Below, piece by piece: positions 43,637-52,677 of a stretch of 64,000 nucleotides of DNA. The position numbers and the translations under genes are program-made. Origin of the DNA: an uncultured Eubacteriales bacterium (GTDB lineage Bacteria; Bacillota; Clostridia; Oscillospirales; Acutalibacteraceae); NCBI GenBank assembly GCA_934463035.1, contig CAKSIG010000004.1, positions 62,001 through 126,000 of the forward strand, given 5' to 3'. A model generated the notes under the pieces. That model ran no database searches, had not been told where the DNA came from, and saw only the letters and a list, made by a program, of their open reading frames with translations. Positions within the stretch are counted from its first letter, which is position 1; each line of letters starts with the position of its first letter.

Positions 43637-44085
43637 AAGGCACAAGACAGTCAAAAATTCTTGAACTGATTAACAATAAGGTTATCATCACTCAGGAGGA
43701 ACTTCAAAGCGAACTTGAAGCCTTAGGTTTCAACGTTACGCAATCGACGGTGTCGCGCGATATTAAAGAACTGAAAATCATCAAGGGTCACGATTCCGTC
43801 GGCAATTACCGATACATATCGGTTCAGCCGTCGGCAGTGCACGGTCAATCTTCCGAACAGTACCGCGAAATGTTTTCACATTCGGTCAAATCGGTTGATT
43901 ATGCGCTTAACAATGTTGTCATTAAGTGCTATACGGGTATGGCGTCGAGCGTTTGCGTAGCTGTTGACTCATTGTTTAACGATATGATGATAGGCTCCTT
44001 GGCAGGCGACGACACAATAATTGTTGTAACTGCCGACGAAGAACATTCTGTCAGACTTACCGATGAATTGAAAAAGATGATATAA
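43633..44085 (+). CDS. argR: Arginine repressor ArgR
   Basis: 150 residues starting with GTG 43633. N-terminal winged helix (ITQEELQSELEALGFNVTQSTV, SRDIKELKIIK) and C-terminal Arg-binding trimer domain ending LAGDDTIIVVTADEE, containing the typical GxDT-type loop. Located between nadK and recN as in most Firmicutes. Confidence 0.95.
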   Translation: MKGTRQSKILELINNKVIITQEELQSELEALGFNVTQSTVSRDIKELKIIKGHDSVGNYRYISVQPSAVHGQSSEQYREMFSHSVKSVDYALNNVVIKCYTGMASSVCVAVDSLFNDMMIGSLAGDDTIIVVTADEEHSVRLTDELKKMI

Positions 44086-44098
44086 CGGCGGTGAAACG

Positions 44099-45775
44099 AT
44101 GTTAAAGTATCTCCATATCGAAAACATTGCCGTTATTGAAAAATCGGATATAGAGTTTTCTTCGGGATTTAACGTTTTGACAGGCGAAACAGGCGCAGGC
44201 AAATCAATTATTATTGACGCTATCAACGCGGTTCTCGGCGAGCGAACTTCAAAAGAGCTTATACGCGCGGGATGTGATACGGCTCAGGTTTCTGCGGTTT
44301 TCGGTTCGTTAGACCCTGTCACAATACAAACTCTTGCAGAAAACGGAATTGAGCCCGATGACGACGGAAATATTGTTATTTTCAGACGTCTGAGTAATAC
44401 AGGCAAAAATATTATCCGTGTAAACGGGGTGCCTGTCACCGCCGGCATTTTGAAAACAATTTCAAAGAATTTGATAAATATACACGGTCAGCACGACAAT
44501 CAAAGTTTGCTCAATCCTGACAATCATTACATATACATTGACGCTGTTGCCGATGATAAAAACGAAATTGAGAGTTATTATTCCGAATTTAAAAGATTTA
44601 ATCAAATAAGGCGTGAACTTAACGGAATAGAAACCGATGAGGACGAAAAGCAACACAAAAAAGAGCTTCTTAAATATCAGATTGACGAATTAAGCGCGGC
44701 TGACATCAAAATCGGTGAAATTCAGGAATTAAAGCAAAGGCTTACCGAAGCGCGTGATTTTGAACGCAACATCGGTCTTATAAACTCGGCAGCATTGGCA
44801 ATTAACGGAAACGATGAACTTGACGGCGTTACAACATTGCTTGAAACTGCCGTTAAAGATATAGCGGCAACGGGTCTTAAAAGATTTGACGGCGCCATAT
44901 CGCAAATCACCGACGCTCTTAACAGCTTAAAAGCGACAGGCGAAGATCTGCGCCGATTTGTTGAAGACGAGGATACCTCAGAATATGACGCGGATTTGAT
45001 CGGCGAAAGGCTTGATCTTCTCCAAAAATTTATGCGAAAATACGGGGATACCGAGCAAAAAATGCTTGATTATCTTGAAAATGCGCAAAAAGCGTTAAAT
45101 GATATTGAATTTTCCGATGAAAGAGTTTTGCAGCTTTCAGAGGAGTTGGACGCCTCGACTGAAAAATTGGTATCCCTTGGCAAAGCACTTACCAAAGTCC
45201 GTAAAACAGCGTCCGAGGCTTTTGAAAAAAGCGTTTGCGAAGTTTTAAAATACCTAAATATGCCGAATGTCCGTTTTGCCGTACAATTCGAGAAAAGCAG
45301 ATACACTAAGAACGGGTGCGACAATATAGAATTTTTAATTTCGGCAAACGCCGGCGAAAACTTAAAGCCGTTGCATAAAATAGCGTCGGGCGGTGAATTG
45401 TCACGTGTAATGCTTGCTATAAAAAGTGTTCTTGCTGATAAAGATACGGTTGAATCGCTGATTTTCGATGAAATTGATACAGGAATAAGCGGTTATGCCG
45501 CAGGCAAGGTCGGAATACAGCTTAAACGCGTTTCGCTAAATCGTCAGGTTATATGCGTTACGCATCTTCCGCAAATTGCCGCTATGGCAGATAACCACTT
45601 GCTTATCAGTAAAAGTGAGCGTGACGGAAAGACGTTTACCGATGTTTCGGCATTGGAGTATAACGAACGGGTCGGCGAGATTGCCCGTATGATGGCGGGA
45701 ACGGAATTAACAGAAAATTTATTTAACTCCGCTAAGGAGTTACTTGATAGGAGTTTGAACGATGAAAATTTATGA
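44099..45775 (+). CDS. recN: DNA repair protein RecN
   Basis: 558-residue SMC-like repair ATPase: N-terminal Walker A LTGETGAGKSIIIDA, INIHGQHDNQ, a long coiled coil (about residues 170-370), signature LHKIASGGELSRVMLAIK, Walker B SLIFDEIDTGISG and THLPQIAAMAD. Complete. Overlaps tyrS by 14 bases. Confidence 0.97.
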   Translation: MLKYLHIENIAVIEKSDIEFSSGFNVLTGETGAGKSIIIDAINAVLGERTSKELIRAGCDTAQVSAVFGSLDPVTIQTLAENGIEPDDDGNIVIFRRLSNTGKNIIRVNGVPVTAGILKTISKNLINIHGQHDNQSLLNPDNHYIYIDAVADDKNEIESYYSEFKRFNQIRRELNGIETDEDEKQHKKELLKYQIDELSAADIKIGEIQELKQRLTEARDFERNIGLINSAALAINGNDELDGVTTLLETAVKDIAATGLKRFDGAISQITDALNSLKATGEDLRRFVEDEDTSEYDADLIGERLDLLQKFMRKYGDTEQKMLDYLENAQKALNDIEFSDERVLQLSEELDASTEKLVSLGKALTKVRKTASEAFEKSVCEVLKYLNMPNVRFAVQFEKSRYTKNGCDNIEFLISANAGENLKPLHKIASGGELSRVMLAIKSVLADKDTVESLIFDEIDTGISGYAAGKVGIQLKRVSLNRQVICVTHLPQIAAMADNHLLISKSERDGKTFTDVSALEYNERVGEIARMMAGTELTENLFNSAKELLDRSLNDENL

Positions 45776-46985
45776 TGAACTTGTTGCCAGAGGACTTATA
45801 GCTCAGGTAACTGATGAGGACGAAATCAAAGAGATGATAAATAACGGTAAGGCTGTTTTTTATATCGGCTTTGACCCGACGGCTGACAGTCTGCACGTAG
45901 GTCATTTTATGGCGCTGTGTCTTATGAAACGGTTGCAGATGGCAGGAAACAGACCTATTGCGCTTATAGGCGGCGGTACAGGTTATATCGGCGATCCCTC
46001 GGGCAGAACGGATATGCGCTCTATGATGACACCCGAGCAAATACAACATAACTGCGACTGCTTTAAAAAGCAAATGAGCCGTTTTATTGAGTTCGGAGAG
46101 GGCAAAGCGCAAATGGTCAACAACGCCGACTGGCTGTTGAAATTAAACTATATCGACTTGCTTAGAGACGTTGGCTCGTGCTTCTCGGTCAATAATATGC
46201 TGCGCGCCGAATGTTATAAGCAGAGAATGGAAAAAGGTCTCAGCTTTTTGGAATTCAATTATATGATAATGCAGAGCTACGATTTTTACCATCTCTACAA
46301 GGAATACGGCTGCAATATGCAGTTCGGCGGCGACGATCAGTGGTCTAATATGCTCGGCGGAACCGAGTTGATACGCAGGAAACTCGGTGAAGACGCGTAT
46401 GCTATGACTATCACACTGTTGCTTAATTCAGAGGGCAAAAAAATGGGCAAAACCGTCGGAGGTGCCGTATGGCTCGACCCCGAAAAAACCTCGCCTTATG
46501 AGTTTTATCAGTATTGGCGCAACGTGGCTGACGCAGACGTGCTCAAATGCATACGTATGCTTACGTTCCTGCCTCTCGAACAGATTGATGAAATGGACTC
46601 TTGGGAGGGCAGTCAGTTAAATACGGCAAAGGAAATCCTTGCCTATGAGCTTACCAAACTTGTTCACGGAGAAGAAGAAGCGGAAAAGGCTCAGGCAACC
46701 TCGCGTGCAATATTCTCAGGCGGCGGTTCGCACGAAAATATGCCTTCTACCGTCTTGACAGAAGACGACTTTTCAGACGGTGAAATAGGAATACTTGATA
46801 TTATGCTTAAAGCTAATCTTATATCTTCAAAGGGTGAGGGCAGACGTCTTGTTCTACAAGGCGGCGTCAGCCTGAATGACGATAAGGTAACCGATCCTGC
46901 ATTGCGTATTGCCCGTAACGCTTTTTCGGAAGATGTTATAGTCAAAAAGGGCAAAAAGATTTACCATAAATTTGAAATAAAATAG
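45762..46985 (+). CDS. tyrS: Tyrosyl-tRNA synthetase
   Basis: 407 residues with HIGH-type DPTADSLHVGHFM, tyrosine-binding YMIMQSYDFYHLY and QFGGDDQWSNM, KMSKS-type KMGKTVGGAVWL and a C-terminal S4 domain (GEGRRLVLQGGVSLND). It is at the end of the nusB run, without its own T-box because it starts inside recN. Confidence 0.96.
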   Translation: MKIYDELVARGLIAQVTDEDEIKEMINNGKAVFYIGFDPTADSLHVGHFMALCLMKRLQMAGNRPIALIGGGTGYIGDPSGRTDMRSMMTPEQIQHNCDCFKKQMSRFIEFGEGKAQMVNNADWLLKLNYIDLLRDVGSCFSVNNMLRAECYKQRMEKGLSFLEFNYMIMQSYDFYHLYKEYGCNMQFGGDDQWSNMLGGTELIRRKLGEDAYAMTITLLLNSEGKKMGKTVGGAVWLDPEKTSPYEFYQYWRNVADADVLKCIRMLTFLPLEQIDEMDSWEGSQLNTAKEILAYELTKLVHGEEEAEKAQATSRAIFSGGGSHENMPSTVLTEDDFSDGEIGILDIMLKANLISSKGEGRRLVLQGGVSLNDDKVTDPALRIARNAFSEDVIVKKGKKIYHKFEIK

Positions 46986-47025
46986 TATTATGTCATTATT
47001 TATATAGATTTATGCATTTTAGGTA

Positions 47026-47061
47026 TTGCAAAATCGAAAGAACTATGTTAAAATATTAACA
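47026..47061 (+). promoter_or_regulatory. adhE promoter overlapped by a Rex operator
   Basis: TTGCAA (47026-47031) and TAAAAT (47049-47054) at 17 bases. A perfect 16-base palindrome TGTTAA-AATA-TTAACA (47046-47061), one base short of the Rex consensus TTGTTAA-N4-TTAACAA, covers the -10. Rex binds such sites when NADH is low and leaves when NADH is high, so adhE would be induced by reductant excess. Confidence 0.85.
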
Positions 47062-47131
47062 AATCGAAGGTAACAAGCAAATAAAATGTCGAATACCTTT
47101 GTATATCAATACTATTTAAGGAGAACTGAAA

Positions 47132-49753
47132 ATGGAAAACGCAAAGAATTATCCTATTGTGGACAGCGTTGAAGCGCTTGAAGAAGCGTTAAAACGTGTA
47201 AAAGCAGCACAGGAGAAGTTTGCAACATACTCGCAGGAGCAGGTTGACAAAATCTTTTTGGCTGCGGCTTCCGCTGCTAACAAGGCTCGTATACCGCTTG
47301 CCAAGCTCGCAGTTGAAGAAACAGGTATGGGTGTAGTTGAAGATAAGGTTATCAAGAACCACTATGCCGCTGAATACATTTACAATGCTTACAAAAACAC
47401 AAAAACCTGCGGCGTTGTAGAAGAAGATAAAGCATACGGCATAAAGAAGATTGCCGAGCCTATCGGTGTTGTTGCTGCGGTTATTCCGACTACCAACCCG
47501 ACTTCAACCGCTATCTTTAAGACTTTGATCTCTCTTAAAACACGTAACGGTATTATAATCAGCCCGCATCCCCGCGCAAAGGGTTCGACTATTGCGGCTG
47601 CAAAGACCGTTCTTGAAGCCGCCGTTGCGGCAGGTGCTCCCGAAGGTATTATCGGTTGGATAGATGTACCTTCGCTTGATATGACCAACCTTCTTATGAA
47701 GGAAGCTGACATTATTCTTGCAACAGGCGGTCCCGGAATGGTTAAAGCCGCATATTCAAGCGGAAAACCCGCCCTCGGCGTCGGTGCAGGTAATACTCCT
47801 GCTATTATTGATGATACCGCTGATATATTGCTTGCGGTTAACTCGATAATCCATTCTAAAACCTTTGATAACGGTATGATCTGCGCGTCTGAGCAGTCTG
47901 TTATCGTTTTGGATAAGGTATACAAAGCTGTTAAGAACGAATTTAAAGCAAGAGGCTGCTATTTCCTTAATGATGAAGAAATCGAAAAGGTAAGAAAGAC
48001 TATAATAATCAACGGCGCACTTAACGCAAAGATAGTAGGTCAAAAGCCTGTTAAAATTGCTGCTCTTGCCGGCGTTACCGTTCCCGAGGAAACTAAAATT
48101 CTTATCGGTGAAGTTGAGAGCGTTGAGCTTTCAGAGGAGTTTGCTCACGAGAAACTTTCGCCTGTACTTGCAATGTATAAAGCTAAGAACATTGAAGACG
48201 CTTTCACAAAAGCCGAGCATCTTATTGCTGACGGCGGATACGGTCACACATCTTCAATTTATCTTAACGCAATAACCGAGAAGGAAAAACTTGCAGAGTT
48301 CGCAGAGAGAATGAAGACCTGCCGTATTCTTGTAAATACTCCGTCTTCTCAGGGCGGTATCGGCGACCTTTACAACTTCAAACTTGCTCCTTCTCTTACA
48401 CTCGGCTGCGGCTCTTGGGGCGGCAACTCCGTGTCTGAGAACGTAGGTGTTAAACATCTTTTGAACATAAAAACCGTTGCCGAGAGGAGAGAGAATATGC
48501 TTTGGTTCAGAGCACCTCAAAAAGTATATATGAAGAAAGGCTGTCTGCCTGTTGCCCTTAGCGAGTTAAAGAACGTAATGGGCAAGAAAAAGGCATTCAT
48601 CGTTACCGATAGTTTTCTGTTCAATAACGGATATACAAAACCGATAACCGATAAGCTGGACGAAATGGGAATTCAGCACGCAACATTCTCCGATGTTGCT
48701 CCCGACCCGACCTTGCAGTGCGCTCAAAAGGGTGTTGAACAAATGAAAGCCTTTGCGCCTGATACGATCATTGCAATCGGCGGCGGCTCAGCTATGGACG
48801 CCGCTAAGATAATGTGGGTTCTTTACGAGCATCCCGAGGCTGACTTTATGGATATGGCAATGCGCTTTATGGATATACGCAAGAGAGTATACACGTTCCC
48901 CAAGATGGGTGAAAAGGCGTACTTTATCGCTATTCCTACATCAGCCGGTACAGGTTCTGAGGCAACGCCGTTTGCTGTTATTACCGATGCTACAACAGGT
49001 ATTAAATATCCGCTTGCCGATTATGAGTTAATGCCGAATATGGCTATAATTGACGCTGATATGCATATGACCGCTCCTAAGGGTCTTACAGCCGCTTCCG
49101 GTATTGACGCGGTTACACACTGTCTTGAAGCCTATGCCGCAATGCTGGCAACAGACTATACTGACGGTCTTGCACTCCGCAGTCTGAAAATGATATTTGA
49201 ATATCTGCCGCGCGCTTACGATAACGGTCCTAACGATCCTGTTGCACGTGAGAAAATGGCTAATGCCGCAACAATGGCAGGTATGGCTTTTGCGAATGCA
49301 TTCCTCGGCGTATGCCACTCTATGGCGCATAAGCTCGGAGCTTTCCACCACTTGCCTCACGGCGTTGCAAACGCTTTGATGATAGACGAGGTTCTCCGCT
49401 TCAATGCAAGCGAGGTTCCGCCTAAAATGGGTACGTTCTCGCAGTATGATCATCCGCATACCCTTGCGCGTTATGCAGAGGTTGCTGATTACCTCGGCAT
49501 CAAGGGCAAGAATGACACCGAAAAGCTCGAAAATCTCATTAAGGCTATTGATGATCTTAAAGACCGTGTTGGAATTAAGAAGACGATTAAAGACTACGGT
49601 ATTGATGAAAAAGACTTCCTTGACCGTCTTGACGATATGGTTGAGCAGGCATTCGATGACCAATGCACAGGTGCTAACCCGCGTTATCCGCTTATGAGTG
49701 AAATCAAGCAGATGTACCTTAATGCATATTACGGAACACACGAAAAAGTCTGA
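47132..49753 (+). CDS. adhE: Bifunctional acetaldehyde/alcohol dehydrogenase AdhE
   Basis: Reduces acetyl-CoA to ethanol in two NADH-dependent steps. The 873 residues comprise the aldehyde dehydrogenase half (about 1-440; catalytic Cys in FDNGMICASEQS) and the iron alcohol dehydrogenase half (about 450-873; GGGSAMDAAK cofactor motif, IPTSAGTGSEATPF and iron ligands in CHSMAHKLGAFHHLPHGVAN). Ribosome site AAGGAGAA. Regulated by the Rex-type operator upstream. Full length and intact. Confidence 0.97.
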   Translation: MENAKNYPIVDSVEALEEALKRVKAAQEKFATYSQEQVDKIFLAAASAANKARIPLAKLAVEETGMGVVEDKVIKNHYAAEYIYNAYKNTKTCGVVEEDKAYGIKKIAEPIGVVAAVIPTTNPTSTAIFKTLISLKTRNGIIISPHPRAKGSTIAAAKTVLEAAVAAGAPEGIIGWIDVPSLDMTNLLMKEADIILATGGPGMVKAAYSSGKPALGVGAGNTPAIIDDTADILLAVNSIIHSKTFDNGMICASEQSVIVLDKVYKAVKNEFKARGCYFLNDEEIEKVRKTIIINGALNAKIVGQKPVKIAALAGVTVPEETKILIGEVESVELSEEFAHEKLSPVLAMYKAKNIEDAFTKAEHLIADGGYGHTSSIYLNAITEKEKLAEFAERMKTCRILVNTPSSQGGIGDLYNFKLAPSLTLGCGSWGGNSVSENVGVKHLLNIKTVAERRENMLWFRAPQKVYMKKGCLPVALSELKNVMGKKKAFIVTDSFLFNNGYTKPITDKLDEMGIQHATFSDVAPDPTLQCAQKGVEQMKAFAPDTIIAIGGGSAMDAAKIMWVLYEHPEADFMDMAMRFMDIRKRVYTFPKMGEKAYFIAIPTSAGTGSEATPFAVITDATTGIKYPLADYELMPNMAIIDADMHMTAPKGLTAASGIDAVTHCLEAYAAMLATDYTDGLALRSLKMIFEYLPRAYDNGPNDPVAREKMANAATMAGMAFANAFLGVCHSMAHKLGAFHHLPHGVANALMIDEVLRFNASEVPPKMGTFSQYDHPHTLARYAEVADYLGIKGKNDTEKLENLIKAIDDLKDRVGIKKTIKDYGIDEKDFLDRLDDMVEQAFDDQCTGANPRYPLMSEIKQMYLNAYYGTHEKV

Positions 49754-49808
49754 GTCCGTATCTTAACACATTAAAATCGACGTATTTTACGCAGAAATGG
49801 AGATTATT

Positions 49809-50558
49809 ATGAAGTTAGATAAGATTATCGCAGTAAGGACAGGAAAAACAATCTATAAGGACGGCGACAAGGTAGTTAAAGTATTTGACAGCGACTACTC
49901 AAAAGCCGACATTCTTAACGAAGCCCTTAATCAGGCAAGAATCGAGGAAACAGGTCTTAATATACCTAAGATTCTCGGCGTTGATATGATCGAAGGCAAA
50001 TGGGCAATTATCAGCGAATATATCAGCGGCAAAACAATGGCACAGCTTATGGCTGAAAATCCTGACAAGTTTGACGAATATCTTGAAAAATTCGTTGATA
50101 TTCAGATTGAGGTACAGAGCCACAAAGCGCCTTTGCTTAACAAGCTAAAAGACAAAATGAACAGAAAGATTAGCGCTGCCGAGCTTGACGCGACTACGCG
50201 TTACGAGCTTCACACCAGACTTGAAGGTATGCCTAAGCACGATAAGGTTTGCCACGGTGATTTCAACCCCTCAAACATAATCATTTCAGAAGACGGCACC
50301 CCGTATATTTTGGACTGGTCGCATGCTACACAGGGTAATGCCTCGGCAGATGTTGCCAGAACATATCTGCTTTTCTGGCTTGACGGAAATATTGAGGGCG
50401 CTAATAAGTACCTTGACCTTTTCTGCAAGAAGACCGATACCGCTAAGCAATATATTCAGAAGTGGCTTCCTATCGTTGCGGCATCACAGTCCGTTAAAGG
50501 AAATGAAAAAGAACGCGAATTCCTGCTTTCTTGGGTTGACGTTGTAGATTACGAATAA
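49809..50558 (+). CDS. Aminoglycoside phosphotransferase-fold kinase of unknown substrate
   Basis: A 249-residue APH/choline-kinase-like protein from ATG 49809 (GGAG six bases upstream). The N-lobe has KVVKVFDSDYSKADILNEAL (Lys and Glu of the ATP site), the catalytic loop CHGDFNPSNIII is complete, and ILDWSHATQG carries the metal Asp. The family phosphorylates small alcohols or antibiotics; no substrate is indicated. It lies 55 bases after adhE, in the direction of the hydrogenase genes. Confidence 0.82.
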   Translation: MKLDKIIAVRTGKTIYKDGDKVVKVFDSDYSKADILNEALNQARIEETGLNIPKILGVDMIEGKWAIISEYISGKTMAQLMAENPDKFDEYLEKFVDIQIEVQSHKAPLLNKLKDKMNRKISAAELDATTRYELHTRLEGMPKHDKVCHGDFNPSNIIISEDGTPYILDWSHATQGNASADVARTYLLFWLDGNIEGANKYLDLFCKKTDTAKQYIQKWLPIVAASQSVKGNEKEREFLLSWVDVVDYE

Positions 50559-50564
50559 TATTTT

Positions 50565-50593
50565 AGTGTGGCAGGTTTCATACCTGTCACACT
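50565..50593 (+). promoter_or_regulatory. Stem-loop after the kinase gene
   Basis: Twelve-base arms (50565-50576 and 50582-50593) pair with one G-U and a five-base loop. No T-run follows, so it may stabilise or process RNA rather than terminate. A second, shorter hairpin (GCCGTTG/CAGCGGC) lies at about 50640-50660. Confidence 0.5.
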
Positions 50594-50674
50594 GTAATAC
50601 TTAGTTCCCGACGCATTATAGAAAAAACATAGAATGAACGCCGTTGTTTTCACAGCGGCAGAATGGAGTATTTT

Positions 50675-50920
50675 ATGAAAATTACTGTTTGCATTGGAAG
50701 TTCCTGCCATTTAAAGGGTTCAAGACAGGTTGTTGAAGAACTTCAATATCTTATTTCCGAAAACAACCTTAAAGACAAGGTAGAACTCGGCGGCACATTT
50801 TGTATGAATAACTGTCAAAAAGGCGTTTGTGTTACAGTTGACGATAAGCTGTTCTCGCTCACACCTGAGACCACTAAGGATTTTTTTGACAAGGAAGTTT
50901 TATCGGCAGTTAATGCATAA
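50675..50920 (+). CDS. Thioredoxin-fold [2Fe-2S] ferredoxin-like protein
   Basis: An 81-residue protein starting at ATG 50675 after GGAG. Four Cys in the pattern CIGSSC (Cx4C) and CMNNC (Cx3C) match the cluster site of NuoE/HndA-type thioredoxin-fold [2Fe-2S] proteins. Such modules hand electrons between flavin subunits and hydrogenases. It has no flavin or NADH subunit beside it; the downstream hydrogenase-like proteins are its obvious partners, which is inference. Confidence 0.88.
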   Translation: MKITVCIGSSCHLKGSRQVVEELQYLISENNLKDKVELGGTFCMNNCQKGVCVTVDDKLFSLTPETTKDFFDKEVLSAVNA

Positions 50921-50931
50921 TAAAGTATCTG

Positions 50932-50968
50932 ACGCCTGCCGTATGACTTGTTTACGGCGGGTGTTTTT
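50932..50968 (+). terminator. Terminator-like hairpin before hydS
   Basis: Arms 50932-50943 and 50953-50964 pair over 12 positions with two G-U pairs, followed by TTTTT. It would partly or fully separate the [2Fe-2S] gene from hydS. Confidence 0.65.
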
Positions 50969-50997
50969 AAAATTATTTATAAGGATTGACTACTATA

Positions 50998-52677
50998 ATG
51001 GCAGAATTTCTTAAACTTAAAAAGTCTAACTGTAAAAACTGTTATAAGTGCATACGTCATTGTCCTGTTAAATCTATAAGATTTTCGGGAAATCAGGCGC
51101 ATATAGTCGGCAATGAATGTATACTTTGCGGTCATTGCTTTGTTGTTTGCCCTCAAAACGCGAAAGAAATTGCAGATGATACCGAGAGAGTACAGGTTAT
51201 GATCGAATCAGGAGTTCCTGTAATTGCAAGCCTTGCACCGTCTTTTATAGCAAATTATGACGGCGTGGGTTTTGAGGAACTGCGCGACGGACTGAAAAAG
51301 TTAGGCTTTGCCGATGCGGAGGAAACCGCTCTCGGCGCCACAATAGTCAAAAGGGAATATGAGCGTATTTTGGACGAGGAAGACAGAGATATTTTAATTT
51401 CATCCTGCTGTCATTCTGTCAATCTTCTTATACAAAAATATTTTCCGTCCTGCCTGCAATACCTTGCAGATGTAGTTTCACCAATGCAGGCTGACTGTAT
51501 GGATATTAAGAGGCGTATACCTAATGCAAAAACCGTGTTTATCGGACCTTGCGTTGCTAAGAAAGACGAAGCGGCATATTACGGTGATATTGTCGACGCA
51601 GTTTTGACCTATGAGGAACTTACCGCTTGGTTTGAGCGCGAGGGTATTGTTCTTGAAAAGCACGTAGGGCATAACGATAATTCGTTGGCGCGTTTTTTCC
51701 CGACAACGGGCGGCATTTTAAAAACGATGGAAAAGAACAGAAGAAGCGATTATACATATCTTGCGCTTGACGGCGTTGAAAACTGTATTGCGGCTTTGCA
51801 CGATATTGAAAGAGGAAAACTCCATAAGTGTTTTATTGAAATGTCCGCTTGTCCGGGCAGTTGTATCGGCGGTCCTGTTATGGAAAAATATCACCGCTCA
51901 CCCGTAAGGGATTATATAGCAGTATCGGAGTTTGCAGGTAAGGAAGATTTTGATATTGCCCAGCCTGATATGAATTCTCTGCGCAAAAATCTTGAATCAA
52001 TCGGTAGAAAGCTGCCGCAACCGTCTGATTCCGAAATTACGGAAGTTTTAAGAAGAATGGGTAAAACAAGACCGTCAGACGAACTAAATTGCGGTTCGTG
52101 CGGGTATGATACCTGCCGTGAAAAGGCTATTGCCATAATTCAGGGTAAGGCGGAAGTTTCGATGTGCCTGCCTTATCTTAAAGAAAAAGCAGAGAGCTTT
52201 TCAGAAAATATCATTAACAACACTCCCAACGGAATTGTTGTTCTCAATGAAAATTATGAAGTGCAGCAAATAAACAGAGCCGCTTTAAAGCTGATGAAAA
52301 TTGCGCGCGCCTCCGACGTTATGGGCGAACAGGTAATACGAATACTTGATCCCAAGCCGTTTATGGAGGTACAAAAAACAGGGCGCAATATACACGATAA
52401 ACGCGAATATCTTGCGGAATATGACCGCTATGTTGAGCAATCTATCATTTACGACCGCGAATATAAGCTGTTGATTTGTATTTTGCGTGATATAACGGCG
52501 GAAGAAGAACAAAAAAGCCGCAAGGAAGAAATAAGCCGACAGACTGTTGAAATTGCAGACAAGGTTGTTGATAAACAAATGAGAATAGTGCAGGAGATTG
52601 CGTCATTGCTCGGCGAAACCGCTGCCGAGACAAAGATTGCTCTTACAAAGTTGAAGGGAACGCTTGACGATGAATAA
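50998..52677 (+). CDS. hydS: Putative sensory [FeFe]-hydrogenase HydS with PAS domain
   Basis: 559 residues from ATG 50998 (an in-frame TTG at 50986 abuts the AAGGA). Domains: two [4Fe-4S] sites (C12, C15, C18, C22; C41, C44, C47, C51), H-cluster region with ISSCCHS (C137-C138), IGPCVAKKDE (C185) and EMSACPGSCIGG (C285, C289), a further FeS module CGSCGYDTC...C (365-390), and a PAS domain (about 400-500) with a coiled end. Canonical catalytic motifs TSCCPxW and MPCxxKK are altered, as in group C sensory enzymes. No kinase or GGDEF output; output is likely the phosphatase next door, overlapping by eight bases. Confidence 0.88.
   Translation: MAEFLKLKKSNCKNCYKCIRHCPVKSIRFSGNQAHIVGNECILCGHCFVVCPQNAKEIADDTERVQVMIESGVPVIASLAPSFIANYDGVGFEELRDGLKKLGFADAEETALGATIVKREYERILDEEDRDILISSCCHSVNLLIQKYFPSCLQYLADVVSPMQADCMDIKRRIPNAKTVFIGPCVAKKDEAAYYGDIVDAVLTYEELTAWFEREGIVLEKHVGHNDNSLARFFPTTGGILKTMEKNRRSDYTYLALDGVENCIAALHDIERGKLHKCFIEMSACPGSCIGGPVMEKYHRSPVRDYIAVSEFAGKEDFDIAQPDMNSLRKNLESIGRKLPQPSDSEITEVLRRMGKTRPSDELNCGSCGYDTCREKAIAIIQGKAEVSMCLPYLKEKAESFSENIINNTPNGIVVLNENYEVQQINRAALKLMKIARASDVMGEQVIRILDPKPFMEVQKTGRNIHDKREYLAEYDRYVEQSIIYDREYKLLICILRDITAEEEQKSRKEEISRQTVEIADKVVDKQMRIVQEIASLLGETAAETKIALTKLKGTLDDE

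Noticed and set aside
49028..49741. 237-codon minus-strand ORF opposite adhE
   Set aside because: Antisense to the conserved iron-ADH half of adhE; the protein has no recognisable motifs and is explained by codon bias.
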